Program-made: the position numbers and the translations under genes
In this document: positions 50,114 to 57,726 of the stretch, piece by piece
Layout: each line of letters begins with the position of its first letter
Position numbering within the stretch: position 1 is the first letter of the stretch
Source of the DNA: JANMDU01 sp043777675
Lineage (GTDB): Bacteria > Pseudomonadota > Gammaproteobacteria > Burkholderiales > Burkholderiaceae_C
Length of the DNA stretch: 64,000 nt
Assembly (NCBI GenBank): GCA_043777675.1
Contig: JAYWHR010000006.1
Location: 1 to 64,000 of the forward strand
Direction of reading: 5' to 3'
Notes under the pieces: model-generated
Told to the model about the DNA's origin: nothing
What the model saw: the letters and a program-made list of their open reading frames with translations, nothing else
The model's database searches: none

Positions 50114-50327
50114 AGAGTTTCCCCCGCTTCGCATACGCGCCATCGCTCGCACCCCAGCTCTCAAACTTAACAGCACTGCGCGCTGCCTGCTCATAAGCAT
50201 TGGAGCGGCGCATCTCCTCCTCCAGCACTTGCCCCAAATAGCGAGACACACTGATATTGAGCTTAGCCGCCTGCACGCGCACCCATTCCAGCGCTTCATC
50301 TTCCATGGTGATAGTCACGTTTTTCAT
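50100..50327 (-). CDS. CopG-type (ribbon-helix-helix) antitoxin
   Basis: A 75-residue protein. MKNVTITMEDEALEWVRVQA followed by NISVSRYLGQVLEEEM is a ribbon-helix-helix. It precedes the PIN toxin. An earlier frame start lies at 50360, but MKNVTITM fits the fold and leaves the two palindromes at 50341-50372 free as operators. Confidence 0.83.
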   Translation of the reverse strand: MKNVTITMEDEALEWVRVQAAKLNISVSRYLGQVLEEEMRRSNAYEQAARSAVKFESWGASDGAYAKRGKLYDRP

Positions 50328-50340
50328 GGTATCGATATTA

Positions 50341-50372
50341 ACACGAAATTCGTGTAACACTAATTTAGTGTT
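50341..50372 (-). promoter_or_regulatory. Two adjacent palindromic operators
   Basis: ACACGAAATTCGTGT (50341-50355) and AACACTAATTTAGTGTT (50356-50372) share the plan ACAC-n-AA-n-TT-n-GTGT and follow each other directly. They start 13 bp upstream of the antitoxin ATG. The paired half-sites suit a ribbon-helix-helix dimer of dimers. Confidence 0.75.
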
Positions 50373-50423
50373 TTTAAAATTACCTTTTTAATAAGGCCAT
50401 GTTCAGGGGCTGTCCAGCACTTC

Positions 50424-50467
50424 TCCGGCATAGAATATGCGCAGAGCGCTACTATTTTCGTACTACG
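50424..50467 (+). repeat. Dispersed 44-bp repeat, copy 12 (intergenic)
   Basis: CCGGCATAGAATATGCGC identical to copy 10 in this part, then GAGCGCTACTATTTTCGTAC. It lies between the divergent antitoxin and DinB-like genes. Confidence 0.87.
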
Positions 50468-50491
50468 TCCCTCCCTCCCAGAATCACATCC

Positions 50492-50989
50492 ATGAGCATC
50501 CTGCCCAACCTCTTCTCCCAAAAAACCTGGGCCAACAACGAACTCTTCAACCAGCTCGCCACCGTGAAAACGCCCGAGCATGCCAGCGCCCTGCACAACG
50601 CCATCCGCACGCTCAACCACATCTACGTCGTCGACCGCATCTTCCGCGCCCATCTGCTAGGGGAACGCCACGGCTACACCGCCACCAACACCGATGCCAC
50701 GCCCGCTTTGGGCGAACTGCATTTCGTCGCTGCCGAGACGGACGCTTGGTACGAGCAATACAGCGCCGCGATCACCGCCGAGCAATTGAAAGAAAACATC
50801 ACCTTCTGCTTCACAGACGGCGACGCAGGCCGCATGACCCGAGAAGAAATGCTCGCTCACATCATCACGCATGGCGCGTATCACCGAGGCAATGTCGGGC
50901 AGATTCTCAAATCAATTTCAGTCACTCCACCGAGAGATTTGCTGACGAAGTTTTTACATGTGCGCGAGCCGGGGAGACGGGTGGGCTAA
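50492..50989 (+). CDS. DinB-family protein
   Basis: A 165-residue four-helix-bundle protein. LFSQKTWANNELFNQLATV, NHIYVVDRIFRAHLLGERHG and HIITHGAYHRGNVGQILKSI place the three metal-binding histidines of DinB/YfiT proteins. Such proteins are thiol-dependent metal enzymes or remain uncharacterised. The start at 50492 is chosen over an earlier frame at 50399 which passes through a repeat. Confidence 0.88.
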   Translation: MSILPNLFSQKTWANNELFNQLATVKTPEHASALHNAIRTLNHIYVVDRIFRAHLLGERHGYTATNTDATPALGELHFVAAETDAWYEQYSAAITAEQLKENITFCFTDGDAGRMTREEMLAHIITHGAYHRGNVGQILKSISVTPPRDLLTKFLHVREPGRRVG

Positions 50990-51032
50990 CGCTGACAGTC
51001 AGCCTGGGAGTCGCAACTAAAGCACTCCTCAG

Positions 51033-53621
51033 CTATTCCTTAGCCACCACCGTGTCATACAGCCCATAGTGCGACAGCCCCACATGGCTTTCGATCCCGG
51101 TGTAGCGCAGCGAAGCATCTTCGTAGCGCCGGAATGCGAACACCGCCTGATTCATCTGCTCGGTGTTAAACACCTTGAGCCGCACCAGCAAGTGAAAATC
51201 CTGCACATTTAAACCCGTCACGGTTAAAAACAAATCTGGCTCCAGCTTGGTGATCACATCTTGCAGCGTGTTTTCCCGGAAGTCTGTCAGATACATAAAA
51301 GCCGGGATCCGCGTGGCAAATTTGATGAGCTTTTCTTGTACCATCTTGCGCTTGGATTTGTATTCGCGCTCCTCGGCTGAGAGCTCCTTCTTCTCTTTTG
51401 CGGAGAGCTTGCCCTCTTTGGCTTTATTTTTCAGCTCTTTAACGCGATCACTTTTGTTGATGATCGTCTCAATCACCTTATCGCCCAAAGCGCGCCAGCC
51501 TTCAATGCGCTCCACTGCTGCCATCGCTTCGGGGTTGTCCATGATGCGGCGCAATGTGCCGTTATCTACATTCACGAGCAGCGCGCTTTCCCATTTGCGC
51601 GCCAAGAGCGTGGCCGAAGTGCCCGCCATCGCGATATCAAGAATGCCGCCCGCATCAATTTGCGTCATATTCGCGCCATCATACGCCAGCACGGGCAGGA
51701 AAGCGACCAAATCCTTCACCGCATTCTCAGGATTCAATTCATTCGGCGAGAGACCAATCGCGTAATCCGAGAGCTGGCGCAGCGCCCGCGTGGGGGCGAA
51801 ATCAAACACGAAGCAGGCAGGTTTGAGAATTTCTTCCTCATTCGGGTTGTCGCCATGCGGATTCTTGATCGACCACGGCGATTGCACACGAAACGCCGCT
51901 TGAAAATATGTCTCAGGCGATTTCAAATTGCGCAGCATCAAAATCGATGACCATTGCGCCACCGTCACGCCCGTGGTGAGCTTGCCGCAGGAAAGCGTGA
52001 TCGTCTGCGTATCAAAGCCGCTGCCAATCGCCTCGCGCACAGGCGGCAGCGCCTCTAGCCCAATGCCCGCCTCCGCCCCTGCGCAGACGATCACCTGATA
52101 GCCACGCCAAAACGTGTTGTGCCGCTCAGAGAGCAAATTCTTCATTGCATGACAAGCTGCCACATTGGGCAAAAACCAAAATGCATGCTGCAAATACGGC
52201 AACAAGCGCACATCAGAATACGGAAACGGTGGCCGCGAGCCTGTTTTAAGCGCCTCCGCAGACTTGGCCACATGGCCGCCGCGAATAATATCCAACCATT
52301 TCTGTACATCGCTCTTATGCGTAAATTTCGCCGCTTTGCCTACGCCCGACGCTTCAAAAAACGCATTCAGATCAAATTCATCAAATTCCCCACCGCTGGC
52401 AATGGCTAGCAATTCATCGGGCATTTGGTAGGTCAGCAAGCGCATCTGCGGCAGCGCGCCATACGGATTGCGAAGCTTGGGCTGCTCCTCGGCAAAAGCT
52501 TGCTTTGCGCGCTGCTCGTCGGTATAAGTCCAGTTAAAAATTTGCTCTTCAATGAATTCGCCTGTAGCCAGCGCTTTGAAAGGCGTGCCAGAGAGATACA
52601 AATAAGCCCGCGTGGTGATCGGCAGGAAATCTGTTTCCCTCTCCAGCGGCTCTTGCAAATCTGCAATGCGATCTTTCTGGCTCTGTAAATTGCCACCTGC
52701 ATCGCCGAGCCAATGCTCAGCGCGGGCAATCCGATCTTCCTCTTCCTCAAACAATTCTTTCGCACTCTCACGCCAAGCGCCAAAGTGGTATTCATCAAAC
52801 ACCACCAAATCCCAATTCACCGTATGCAGCCACTGATTGCGTGGCTTGATCTTGCCATTCGCATCGCGGCCCAGCAAATCTTGAAACGAGCCGAAATACA
52901 CCACCGGTTTTTTGCTGTTGATCTGTGTCGGGTCGCTGCCCGAAGATTGAGAAAGATACTGCCAGCCATCAAAATCCACATGATTTTCTAAATCTGTGCG
53001 CCATGCATCCTCTACAGCGGGCTTAAACGTCATCACCAACACGCGCTTGGCTTTGAGCTTCTTGGCGAGCTGGTAGGCGGTAAACGTCTTGCCAAAGCGC
53101 ATCTTGGCATTCCAGAGGAAGCGCGGCGTCGCATTCATATCCTCTTTCCAGATGGAATGAAAGTAAGCATGCGTTTTGTTCACCGCATCGAGCTGCTCAT
53201 CGCGCAAGCCAAACTTCTCATGATGCGTGCCGCTAAAGCGCTCCCCCGTGCGCAGCTTACCGAGCACGGTTTTCAAATCGCTAAGCTCGCAGCGCATCCA
53301 CTCCTTAATTGGATTGGCAAAACCTTTGCGCTTTAAAGCTGCGCGCACCTCATGATCCGTAAAGATCGAGCCATCATCGCGCTCCGCGCTCTCTTCCAGC
53401 TCAATCGTGAAATTCTTGATCGCTGCTGTTTTCAGCTGCTCGCCCACCCGCTGGCGCACATCGCGCGTGGTCTGGCCGATTTTCAGCTGGCCAGCGTGCG
53501 CCTTGTCTGCAATCGCATAAGCATAAATTTTCGGGCGAGCCGTTGGCTTGGGCGCAAGGATATCGTCGATGCTGGGCTTGGTCTGCAGCTTGGATTTTTG
53601 AGCCATGCTTGGCTTACTCAT
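51033..53621 (-). CDS. GIY-YIG-like nuclease / SF2 helicase, restriction-type
   Basis: An 862-residue protein. Residues 33-65 (YAYAIADKAHAGQLKIGQTT, then DVRQRVGEQ) form a GIY-YIG/T5orf172-like nuclease start. The SF2 motor follows: Walker A-like AKMRFGKTFTA (about 172-182), VVFDEYHFGAW (DEYH, about 276), LYLSGTPFKA and TYFQAAFRVQSPW with motif VI Arg. A Lys/Glu coiled coil lies near residue 720. Nuclease plus translocase fits a restriction subunit. The start is uncertain: ATG at 53621 overlaps the methylase stop (ATGAGTAA); ATG at 53606 is another option. Last gene of the five-gene operon. Confidence 0.8.
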   Translation of the reverse strand: MSKPSMAQKSKLQTKPSIDDILAPKPTARPKIYAYAIADKAHAGQLKIGQTTRDVRQRVGEQLKTAAIKNFTIELEESAERDDGSIFTDHEVRAALKRKGFANPIKEWMRCELSDLKTVLGKLRTGERFSGTHHEKFGLRDEQLDAVNKTHAYFHSIWKEDMNATPRFLWNAKMRFGKTFTAYQLAKKLKAKRVLVMTFKPAVEDAWRTDLENHVDFDGWQYLSQSSGSDPTQINSKKPVVYFGSFQDLLGRDANGKIKPRNQWLHTVNWDLVVFDEYHFGAWRESAKELFEEEEDRIARAEHWLGDAGGNLQSQKDRIADLQEPLERETDFLPITTRAYLYLSGTPFKALATGEFIEEQIFNWTYTDEQRAKQAFAEEQPKLRNPYGALPQMRLLTYQMPDELLAIASGGEFDEFDLNAFFEASGVGKAAKFTHKSDVQKWLDIIRGGHVAKSAEALKTGSRPPFPYSDVRLLPYLQHAFWFLPNVAACHAMKNLLSERHNTFWRGYQVIVCAGAEAGIGLEALPPVREAIGSGFDTQTITLSCGKLTTGVTVAQWSSILMLRNLKSPETYFQAAFRVQSPWSIKNPHGDNPNEEEILKPACFVFDFAPTRALRQLSDYAIGLSPNELNPENAVKDLVAFLPVLAYDGANMTQIDAGGILDIAMAGTSATLLARKWESALLVNVDNGTLRRIMDNPEAMAAVERIEGWRALGDKVIETIINKSDRVKELKNKAKEGKLSAKEKKELSAEEREYKSKRKMVQEKLIKFATRIPAFMYLTDFRENTLQDVITKLEPDLFLTVTGLNVQDFHLLVRLKVFNTEQMNQAVFAFRRYEDASLRYTGIESHVGLSHYGLYDTVVAKE

Positions 53622-55281
53622 CGCCATCTTCATCCACTGCCACATCGCCCAAAAGATCGCTGCTCAAATCCATCGGACGCACCACTTTTTTAATGAACTC
53701 AATTTCGCTGGCTGTGATGCCGTATTTGGCATATAGAGCTTCGTCTGTCCAAGGCTTGTTCCACTTTTGCGTTGGAACGAACGTGTACACCTTACGGGTG
53801 GTGTCTTGCGAAGGCTTGTGTAGAAGAATCAACAAGCGAGTAAGCCGGCAAGTGAGGTAAGACAGCGCACTTTCTGCTTCATCTTTGGTTTCAAACGGCC
53901 CGATACAGAGATAGGTTTCTGAGCAAATGCTGCCGGGCTCGCCAATGAAGGGTGTGCTGATGATGCGATGCGGATAGGTGTCTTTGTTGCCCGTGCCCGG
54001 AGCGGCACGACCAATGTAGATTTTCCATTTGTCGATCAAGTCGGCGTTTGAAGGAACATCGCTTCGCGCAATGAAACCCGTTCCGCCGTTCTGATGAATC
54101 AAAATATCGCCTGCCCGCTTGGTCGTTCGTCCTTTGAAAGTTGTTTCTAAACTAAATGGCTTTCGTGAGCTAACCAGCTGATCAAAGCGCTTTTTCTCTG
54201 GAAGCTCAACGCTAGTTGATTGCTTCGTCTCAAACTCAACCACCTTTTTCAAAATCGACAAGCCTTCATTGAAGCGAATAAAAACATCCGCACCGTTTTC
54301 TAGAAGTTGGCGATTGGCCGTTGAAACAGGCCAATCCTTGAAATGCGTGGCCACTTTGCATTTGCCTCGGTGATCGCGATTCCAAAGAAAATAGCACACG
54401 CCGCCTTTCAGCCCCACGCCAGGAAACACATCTGAAGCGGTGAGGTAATCATCAATCGAGCGCACGCGATCATCAGCAAGCATCGACTCTCTAAATTCAT
54501 CCAAGCCTTTGCCGCCCGCAAACCAGCGCGCGGGAATAATCATCGACATGTATCGCGGCTCCAGCGCTTTGGCTTGATCCACAAACATTTGATATATCGG
54601 CGCAGCGCTCACGCCGTAGCCGCCATCGTTCAATTGATACGGCGGATTTCCGATGATCACGTCAAATTGCATTTTTGCTCCAAACAGCTCAGCCATGCGA
54701 GCTTTGATATCTTTTGTATGAATGAAGGCATAGGCATGGCTTTCCAGCTCCGCGCCGCGATCCAGCGCAGCTCGGCTGGCGCCGCAAAACTTGCATTTTC
54801 CATTCACCCAATCGTGCTCCATGCGTTCAAACCAGATATTCCCTGCGTCGGTTTTAAATTCCGTGGCAATCGAATGCTCGCCATGCGCATACTTGGAGCA
54901 ATACACGCTGCGCCGCGCGAGCAAGCTGGTCAGCCGCGTCACGCCGATGCCGAACACCTGTTTCGTCAAAATATGATTCACGCGCTTTTGCAGATCTGGA
55001 ATTTCTCGTGCCAAGCCTTGCGTTAAGCGGCTCGTGATCTCGCGCAGAAACACGCCAGATTTGGTGCAAGGATCGAGAAACTTAACGCTTTTATCCGCCC
55101 ACAGATCTGCGCCTTTGTGATCTTTGCTCCACGCTGCGGCAAGCCCATCGAGCATACGATTGGCCAGCTCAGGCGGCGTAAACACTTCATCATTAGAAAG
55201 ATTGGCAATGCAGGTGAGCACATCCGGATTGCGCCCGCGCAGGGAAAAATTGGCCTGCACTGTCATAGCAAGATTCTTCAT
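53614..55281 (-). CDS. Eco57I-type N6-adenine DNA methyltransferase
   Basis: A 555-residue amino-methyltransferase. DEVFTPPELANRMLDGL leads to motif I in the form FLDPCTKSGVFLRE (about 68-81), and motif IV is NPPYQ (212-216). A zinc-like patch CKFCGAS lies at 163-169. The region after 270 probably recognises target DNA. Acts on adenine in DNA. Overlaps DUF4411 by four bases and the helicase gene by eight. Part of the operon 57576 to 51033. Confidence 0.9.
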   Translation of the reverse strand: MKNLAMTVQANFSLRGRNPDVLTCIANLSNDEVFTPPELANRMLDGLAAAWSKDHKGADLWADKSVKFLDPCTKSGVFLREITSRLTQGLAREIPDLQKRVNHILTKQVFGIGVTRLTSLLARRSVYCSKYAHGEHSIATEFKTDAGNIWFERMEHDWVNGKCKFCGASRAALDRGAELESHAYAFIHTKDIKARMAELFGAKMQFDVIIGNPPYQLNDGGYGVSAAPIYQMFVDQAKALEPRYMSMIIPARWFAGGKGLDEFRESMLADDRVRSIDDYLTASDVFPGVGLKGGVCYFLWNRDHRGKCKVATHFKDWPVSTANRQLLENGADVFIRFNEGLSILKKVVEFETKQSTSVELPEKKRFDQLVSSRKPFSLETTFKGRTTKRAGDILIHQNGGTGFIARSDVPSNADLIDKWKIYIGRAAPGTGNKDTYPHRIISTPFIGEPGSICSETYLCIGPFETKDEAESALSYLTCRLTRLLILLHKPSQDTTRKVYTFVPTQKWNKPWTDEALYAKYGITASEIEFIKKVVRPMDLSSDLLGDVAVDEDGDE

Positions 55282-55769
55282 CCTTGTCCGAGCACAAAGC
55301 GCGCTTTTTCGATGCGGAGCATTTGATAAGGTGTCATGAAGCTGACGCCCAAGCCAACGCAGACGTCAGGAATTTTTATCCGTCGAAACGAATTAGCCGG
55401 TTTTTCATGCGTCACCACCGTATGCCCACCAGCTAATGCATGGGCGATCAAGTAGAAATCTGCTACCTGCAAAAAGGTGCTGATGGCAGCTGGTTCGTAT
55501 TGCTGACTCGTCGTCCAAACGCTTACCTTGCCAAATTGCTCGGCTACATTTGAATCGGTTGCACGGAACAAGCCCTTACCTTGGCTCTTGGCCCATTCCG
55601 TGAGATCGTCTGAACCTGCTGCGATCTCATCAGCTACTTTGTCAATGCTTAAAACATTTCCCTTAGCGCCGCCGTCGACAAGCCATTGCCAGAAAGCTGG
55701 GCAGAAATCCAAACCGTAGTGCAAGTTTTTTGCTGACATGAATACATTGGCATCTAACAAATAACTCAA
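55278..55769 (-). CDS. DUF4411 PIN-like protein
   Basis: A 163-residue protein with a PIN-like fold. YLLDANVFMSAKNLHYGLDF holds the first acidic residue, KVADEIAAGSDDLTEW the second, and VADFYLIAHALAGGHTVVTH the third. DUF4411 genes typically pair with ImmA/IrrE genes, as here with a four-base overlap. A toxin role is likely by analogy. Confidence 0.87.
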   Translation of the reverse strand: MSYLLDANVFMSAKNLHYGLDFCPAFWQWLVDGGAKGNVLSIDKVADEIAAGSDDLTEWAKSQGKGLFRATDSNVAEQFGKVSVWTTSQQYEPAAISTFLQVADFYLIAHALAGGHTVVTHEKPANSFRRIKIPDVCVGLGVSFMTPYQMLRIEKARFVLGQG

Positions 55770-56920
55770 GTTGTCACCCCTAGCTCACGCGCCGTTTCAA
55801 AAAATGTGGCCGATTTTTTTACGCCTAACATTCGGAATGCCTCGGGAAACGAGGTCAATCCTTCCAGAGTACTCGAGACAATCGCTTTGGCAAAGCGCTT
55901 GCTAGCGCGAGCACCCAAGCTGAGATAAAAATCACCGCCGCCTCCGCTACCGCCTGTCTTCAGCTCGTGCAAGCGTTGCTGCTCATCTCTGTAATGCAGC
56001 CAGAGTGCGTCTTCCAAGATGTAGCCTGCATCAAACAAGCGACGCAATGCCACAAGGGAGCTAACCTTGAACGCGCGAGCCAAGCGCTGCATTGCACTGG
56101 GGATAGATTCGCCTGGCTGATAAAGCGCGCGAAGCTCTTCCATGGGCACTAGTAGTTCCGCTGCAACACGGTTGCACCAACGCTCGGTTAGCTGCTCAGG
56201 CACTTGCCCCGCTTGGGTATCCGATACGCCCGTCTCGCCCAGCCACACATGCGCTAGCTCGTGCGCGAGCGTGAACATTTGCGCGGCCTTACTGTCCGAG
56301 CCGTTCAAAAAAATCAGCGGGGCTAAATTGTCTGCAAGCGCGAAGCCACGAAACTCGCCCACATCAAGCTTGCGATGGCTGTTACTGCCCACCACAGAGC
56401 TAACCATGACCATGATGCCAATATCTTCGGCCTTGGAAATCAACTGGCGCAGTGCGTCTGTCCATGTGGCGATCTGCCGGCGTGCTTCAGTAGACAAGCC
56501 TAACTTTTCGCGCACGCGCCTTGCAACGACTTCGGGTGCTTCAAGCAAACTAGCACTGCCTACATACGTTAAGCCCTGCAACCCATGCATTCGTGCATGG
56601 TCGCGATACCAATCTTGCCTTTGCTGGCATAGGTAAAGGGTGTCAAGCAAGTTTGTAGTCGGCTCGGCAAGCGCTTGATCGCGCACGGTGCGAAAGTCCG
56701 GCACAGGCAAAGTTAATGCTGGCGGCTGCGGTAGGAAAAAATAGCCGAAAGCGGTGTGTGTGAGTCGAGCAAAGTCTTCAAGCTGTTTGAATGTAGGTTC
56801 TGCTTCGCCGCTGAGCCACAACGGCCATTTGCTAAAACGTGCAGACAAATCGGCGTCGCTGAGCCTCGCGCGGCCCGCTGCCCAGCGAAGCACAGGAATG
56901 GATGCGGCTACCGTGCTCAC
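55766..56920 (-). CDS. ImmA/IrrE-family metallo-endopeptidase
   Basis: A 384-residue protein. An N-terminal HTH-like part (about 5-60) precedes a long linker and the zinc protease core with TLAHELAHVWLGETG (HExxH, residues 220-224) and RWCNRVAAELLVPMEELRAL. Such enzymes cut repressors to induce mobile elements or act as antitoxins for DUF4411-type partners. It overlaps both neighbours by four bases. Confidence 0.9.
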   Translation of the reverse strand: MSTVAASIPVLRWAAGRARLSDADLSARFSKWPLWLSGEAEPTFKQLEDFARLTHTAFGYFFLPQPPALTLPVPDFRTVRDQALAEPTTNLLDTLYLCQQRQDWYRDHARMHGLQGLTYVGSASLLEAPEVVARRVREKLGLSTEARRQIATWTDALRQLISKAEDIGIMVMVSSVVGSNSHRKLDVGEFRGFALADNLAPLIFLNGSDSKAAQMFTLAHELAHVWLGETGVSDTQAGQVPEQLTERWCNRVAAELLVPMEELRALYQPGESIPSAMQRLARAFKVSSLVALRRLFDAGYILEDALWLHYRDEQQRLHELKTGGSGGGGDFYLSLGARASKRFAKAIVSSTLEGLTSFPEAFRMLGVKKSATFFETARELGVTT

Positions 56921-57576
56921 GCGGCCACCCTAAATGCATCAGCAGGCTCGTTTTGAATCTGCTCAACAGCAAGCTCTCGCATCGTCATCGTGGGATAGGT
57001 TTTGATGGGAGTGAAGATTTCATGCTTGGCAAACAAAGAGCCTTGGCTGGTGTGCGCGGCCATGCCTGTGAGTGTGTCTAGGCGAAAATCACGCCGCTGA
57101 TATTTGCCTTTGCCGAGATAGCCCCATTCAGCAAAGCTGATGTGCTGCCCATCTTGCAAGCGCATCGTGATGGCATCACCGTGTACGAGATTGACCGAGA
57201 GCACTTGATATGCAGCAAGATAAAGATCATCCATCTCGCTGAGGTTCAAATAGTCTGCCAACACCTCCAATGCGTTGGCTCGGCATTCAGCAATGTTGTC
57301 TTTCAACAGCTCGATGCCGTAAATGCACATGACGGCGAGCAGCGCAAAATGCTGCTTTTCAAAATCAGATTTTCCAAATTTCAGCTCAACAGCAGCGAGC
57401 TTGCGCTTGAGTATTTTGACGATGAAGTTTCCGCTCCCGCATGCGGTCTCAAGAAAGCGAGAATCAATGCGTTCACTCTCGTCTTTCACCAAATCCAGCA
57501 TAGCCTCAACCATCCAAGGCGGTGTGAATACCTCGCCGTGGTCAGCAACGCGTTGTTTGGATTTAACGAGACTCAT
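56917..57576 (-). CDS. Small N6 DNA methylase-like protein (motif I, no NPPY)
   Basis: A 219-residue protein. DHGEVFTPPWMVEAMLDLV and FLETACGSGNFIVKIL (41-56) are the SAM-binding part of N6-adenine methylases, and IYGIELLKDNIAECRANALE matches motif II. The catalytic NPPY is absent, so it cannot methylate alone. It may be a partner of the larger methylase or a truncated copy. First gene of the operon. Confidence 0.83.
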   Translation of the reverse strand: MSLVKSKQRVADHGEVFTPPWMVEAMLDLVKDESERIDSRFLETACGSGNFIVKILKRKLAAVELKFGKSDFEKQHFALLAVMCIYGIELLKDNIAECRANALEVLADYLNLSEMDDLYLAAYQVLSVNLVHGDAITMRLQDGQHISFAEWGYLGKGKYQRRDFRLDTLTGMAAHTSQGSLFAKHEIFTPIKTYPTMTMRELAVEQIQNEPADAFRVAA

Positions 57577-57652
57577 GAACGGCCTGAAATCAGGGTTTGG
57601 AAATAAAACTATCTTAGCTTAGATGCTTTTTAGGCAATAACCAGTAACGCGT

Positions 57653-57691
57653 AAAAAAAGCTGCCATACACAACGTGTAGGCAGCTTTTTT
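57653..57691 (-). terminator. Terminator after rhlE
   Basis: AAAAAAGCTGCC and GGCAGCTTTTTT pair across 14 bases. It lies between the rhlE-type gene and the restriction operon, both leftward, and isolates them. Confidence 0.87.
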
Positions 57692-57726
57692 GAGTGAGCT
57701 TTCGCCCACTCGGCATTCAAGCTAGA

